Of a DNA stretch of 64,000 nt, positions 62,303 through 64,000 are shown piece by piece; position 1 is the stretch's first letter, and each line of letters starts with the position of its first letter. Under the pieces are notes generated by a model. It saw only the letters and a program-made list of their open reading frames with translations. It was not told the DNA's origin and searched no databases. Made by a program: the position numbers and the translations under genes. Location of the stretch: assembly GCA_016213675.1 (NCBI GenBank), contig JACQZW010000025.1, positions 84,508-148,507 on the forward strand. The letters are read 5' to 3'. Source of the stretch: Acidobacteriota bacterium. Lineage in GTDB: Bacteria > Acidobacteriota > Thermoanaerobaculia > Thermoanaerobaculales > Thermoanaerobaculaceae.

Positions 62303-64000
62303 GTGAAAACGAGAACGCTCGGCCTGGTCCTGCTGCTCGCTGCGACTACCGTTCTTGCCCAGCCCGCCCCGCCCGAGGGTGACGGCCCCTGGGTCGTGCG
62401 CGCCACCTTCCAGACCCGGAGTCAGGTCGACTTCCTGGCGGCGGAGATCGAGCCGTGGGAGGTCCACCACGGCGAGGGGTGGCTCGTCGTCGACGTGGAC
62501 CGCGCCGGCTGGCAGTTGCTGCTCGACCTTGGCATGGTCCCGGAGCTGGACGAGGCGCGCACCGCGAAGTACCGCGCGCCGCACGTCATGCTCCCGGAAC
62601 AGATCGAGGGGATCCCGAGCTACCCCTGCTACCGGACGGTCGAGGAGACGTTCGCCGCGGCCCTGGCCCTCGTCGCGGCCCACCCGACGCTCGCGACCTG
62701 GACGGACATCGGGAACTCGTGGGAGAAGGCGGACGGCGGCGGTCCTCCCGGGTACGACATGATGGTCCTCACGCTGACGAACTCGGCGACGCCGGGCCCC
62801 AAACCGAAGGTCCTGATGTTCGCGTCGATCCACGCGCGGGAGTACGTCACCGCGGAGCTCGCGACCCGGCTCGCGGAGCACCTGCTGTCCAATTACGGCA
62901 CCGACCCCGACGTGACGTGGTTCCTCGACCACCAGGAGGTCCACCTCGTCCTCCACACCAATCCGGACGGCCGCAAGAAGGCGGAGACCGGCGCGGATTG
63001 GCGGAAGAACACCAACAGCGGCTACTGCACCACGCCCAGCTCCTACGGCATCGACCTCAACCGCAACTTCCCGTACAACTGGGGGTGCTGCGGCGGCTCG
63101 AGCGGCTCGCCGTGCTCCGGGACCTACCGGGGGCCGAGCCCGGTCTCGGAGCCCGAGACCATCGCGGTCCGCGACTACGCCCTCGCGATCTTCCCGGACT
63201 ACGGCGACCCGCAGGTCGCGCCGATCCCGGACGACGCCGCCGGGGTGTTCATCGACCTCCACAGCTACGGCGAGCTCGTACTCTGGCCGTGGGGCTACAC
63301 CTACTCGGCTCCGCCGAACGCGAGTGGCCTGCGGACGTTCGGGCGCAAGCTGGCCTACTTCAACGGGCACGAGCCGGACCAGAGCTGCGGACTGTACCTC
63401 ACGGACGGCACCACGGACGACTTCACCTACGGCGAGCTGGGCGTGGCGTCGTACACCTTCGAGATGGGCGACGACTTCTTCCAGGACTGCACGACGTTCA
63501 CGAGCACGATCCTGCCGACGAACCTGCAGGCGCTGCTGTACGCGATCCGGGTCGCGCGGCTGCCGTACCGGCTGCCGGCGGGCCCGGACGCCCTGTCGGT
63601 GGCGACGACCCCGTCAGGGAACGTCACGGCGGGCACGGACGTCCTCGTCACGGCGACGATCAACGACACGCGGTACAACAACACGAACGGCACCGAGCCG
63701 GTGCAGGCCATCGCCGCCGCCGAGGTCTACGTCGACACCCCGCCGTGGGCCACGGGCGCCACGCCGGTCGCGCTCACCGCCACCGACGGCACCTTCAACG
63801 CGACCGTCGAGGCCGTCCAGGGCACGCTGGCGACCGCCGCGTGGACGGGCACCAACCCTCACACCCTGTACGTCCGCGGCCGGGACGCGGGGAACACCTG
63901 GGGCCCGGTGAGCGCCGTCTTCGTCCGCCTCGTCGGCCCGGGGAACGAGACGCTCACCGTCAGCAAGCCCGGCAGCGGATCGGGCACCGTCACCTCGAGC
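62303..64000 (+). CDS. Secreted M14 zinc carboxypeptidase (3' end cut by window)
   Basis: At least 566 residues, open to the window edge. A signal peptide (LGLVLLLAATTVLAQ) is followed by a propeptide-like region. The M14 catalytic domain starts at about 115: zinc ligands HARE (SIHAREYVTAE) near 175 and the second His in DLHSYGE near 320. The substrate-binding NPDGRKKAETGADWRKN and YGIDLNRNFPYNWG are typical, and the catalytic glutamate is in YTFEMGDDF near 390. It then enters an Ig-like region (VTAGTDVLVTATIND). A carboxypeptidase that removes C-terminal residues outside the cell. The GTG at 62303 is the start; the ribosome site is weak. Confidence 0.9.
   Translation, partial: MKTRTLGLVLLLAATTVLAQPAPPEGDGPWVVRATFQTRSQVDFLAAEIEPWEVHHGEGWLVVDVDRAGWQLLLDLGMVPELDEARTAKYRAPHVMLPEQIEGIPSYPCYRTVEETFAAALALVAAHPTLATWTDIGNSWEKADGGGPPGYDMMVLTLTNSATPGPKPKVLMFASIHAREYVTAELATRLAEHLLSNYGTDPDVTWFLDHQEVHLVLHTNPDGRKKAETGADWRKNTNSGYCTTPSSYGIDLNRNFPYNWGCCGGSSGSPCSGTYRGPSPVSEPETIAVRDYALAIFPDYGDPQVAPIPDDAAGVFIDLHSYGELVLWPWGYTYSAPPNASGLRTFGRKLAYFNGHEPDQSCGLYLTDGTTDDFTYGELGVASYTFEMGDDFFQDCTTFTSTILPTNLQALLYAIRVARLPYRLPAGPDALSVATTPSGNVTAGTDVLVTATINDTRYNNTNGTEPVQAIAAAEVYVDTPPWATGATPVALTATDGTFNATVEAVQGTLATAAWTGTNPHTLYVRGRDAGNTWGPVSAVFVRLVGPGNETLTVSKPGSGSGTVTSS

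Overview
The window is GC-rich throughout and comes from a Gram-negative bacterium: it encodes an Omp85/TamA-type outer-membrane barrel, a TonB-type protein and a BamE-like protein. Dissimilatory sulfur genes (sat, aprBA, qmoABC) together with very large secreted GloVer/VCBS/BACON-repeat proteins suggest an Acidobacteriota member, possibly Thermoanaerobaculia-like. That placement is inference from gene content; no 16S rRNA or dsr gene is present.

Layout. 1-4.2 kb (minus strand): end-truncated PPi-type phosphofructokinase, a flavin-reductase-like protein, an eIF1/YciH-like factor and a domain-permuted aconitase-family fusion, divergent from queA. 5.4-17.5 kb: sulfur-energy island. sat and a seven-gene run aprB-aprA-zinc ribbon-ykgJ-qmoA-qmoB-qmoC lie on the minus strand, separated by a divergent secreted oligoendopeptidase F. 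Sat makes APS from sulfate, AprAB interconverts APS and sulfite, and QmoABC links AprAB to the quinone pool. Near-identical Rex-type operators lie about 170-200 nt upstream of both sat and aprB, which suggests joint NADH/NAD control. 17.8-25.9 kb: SppA peptidase, metallophosphoesterase, FHA-GAF-PP2C phosphatase, saccharopine-dehydrogenase-like oxidoreductase, Na+/solute symporter, and an ArsR repressor followed by a YceI protein with matching operator-like sites before each of the last two.

26-31.4 kb: a tightly overlapped operon of Ppx/GppA-HD phosphatase, two thymidylate-kinase-like proteins (the second with a degenerate P-loop), a helical hypothetical, a CYTH/CHAD protein and a PQQ-like protein. 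I read it as a possible polyphosphate module. 31.5-36.1 kb: small secreted or envelope proteins, a DUF4160/DUF2442 pair, a long-chain acyl-CoA synthetase, a repeat element, and a PAS-YciI pair. 36.2-40.6 kb: two ECF sigma-factor cassettes in tandem on the minus strand. 40.8-49.3 kb: a TPR protein, a 1920-residue protein joining TamB-like and TamA-like parts in one chain, and adenosylhomocysteinase.

49.6-64 kb: four exported proteins in a row. Three end in the same roughly 234-residue aspartate-rich repeat module although their N-terminal parts differ (VCBS/Fn3/BACON super-repeats, a short unique domain, GloVer repeats). The fourth is an M14 zinc carboxypeptidase cut by the window end. Short inverted-repeat elements are scattered in the gaps at 35.2, 37.1, 41.7, 61.9 and 62.1 kb. 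No tRNA, rRNA, CRISPR array or transposase gene was recognised.
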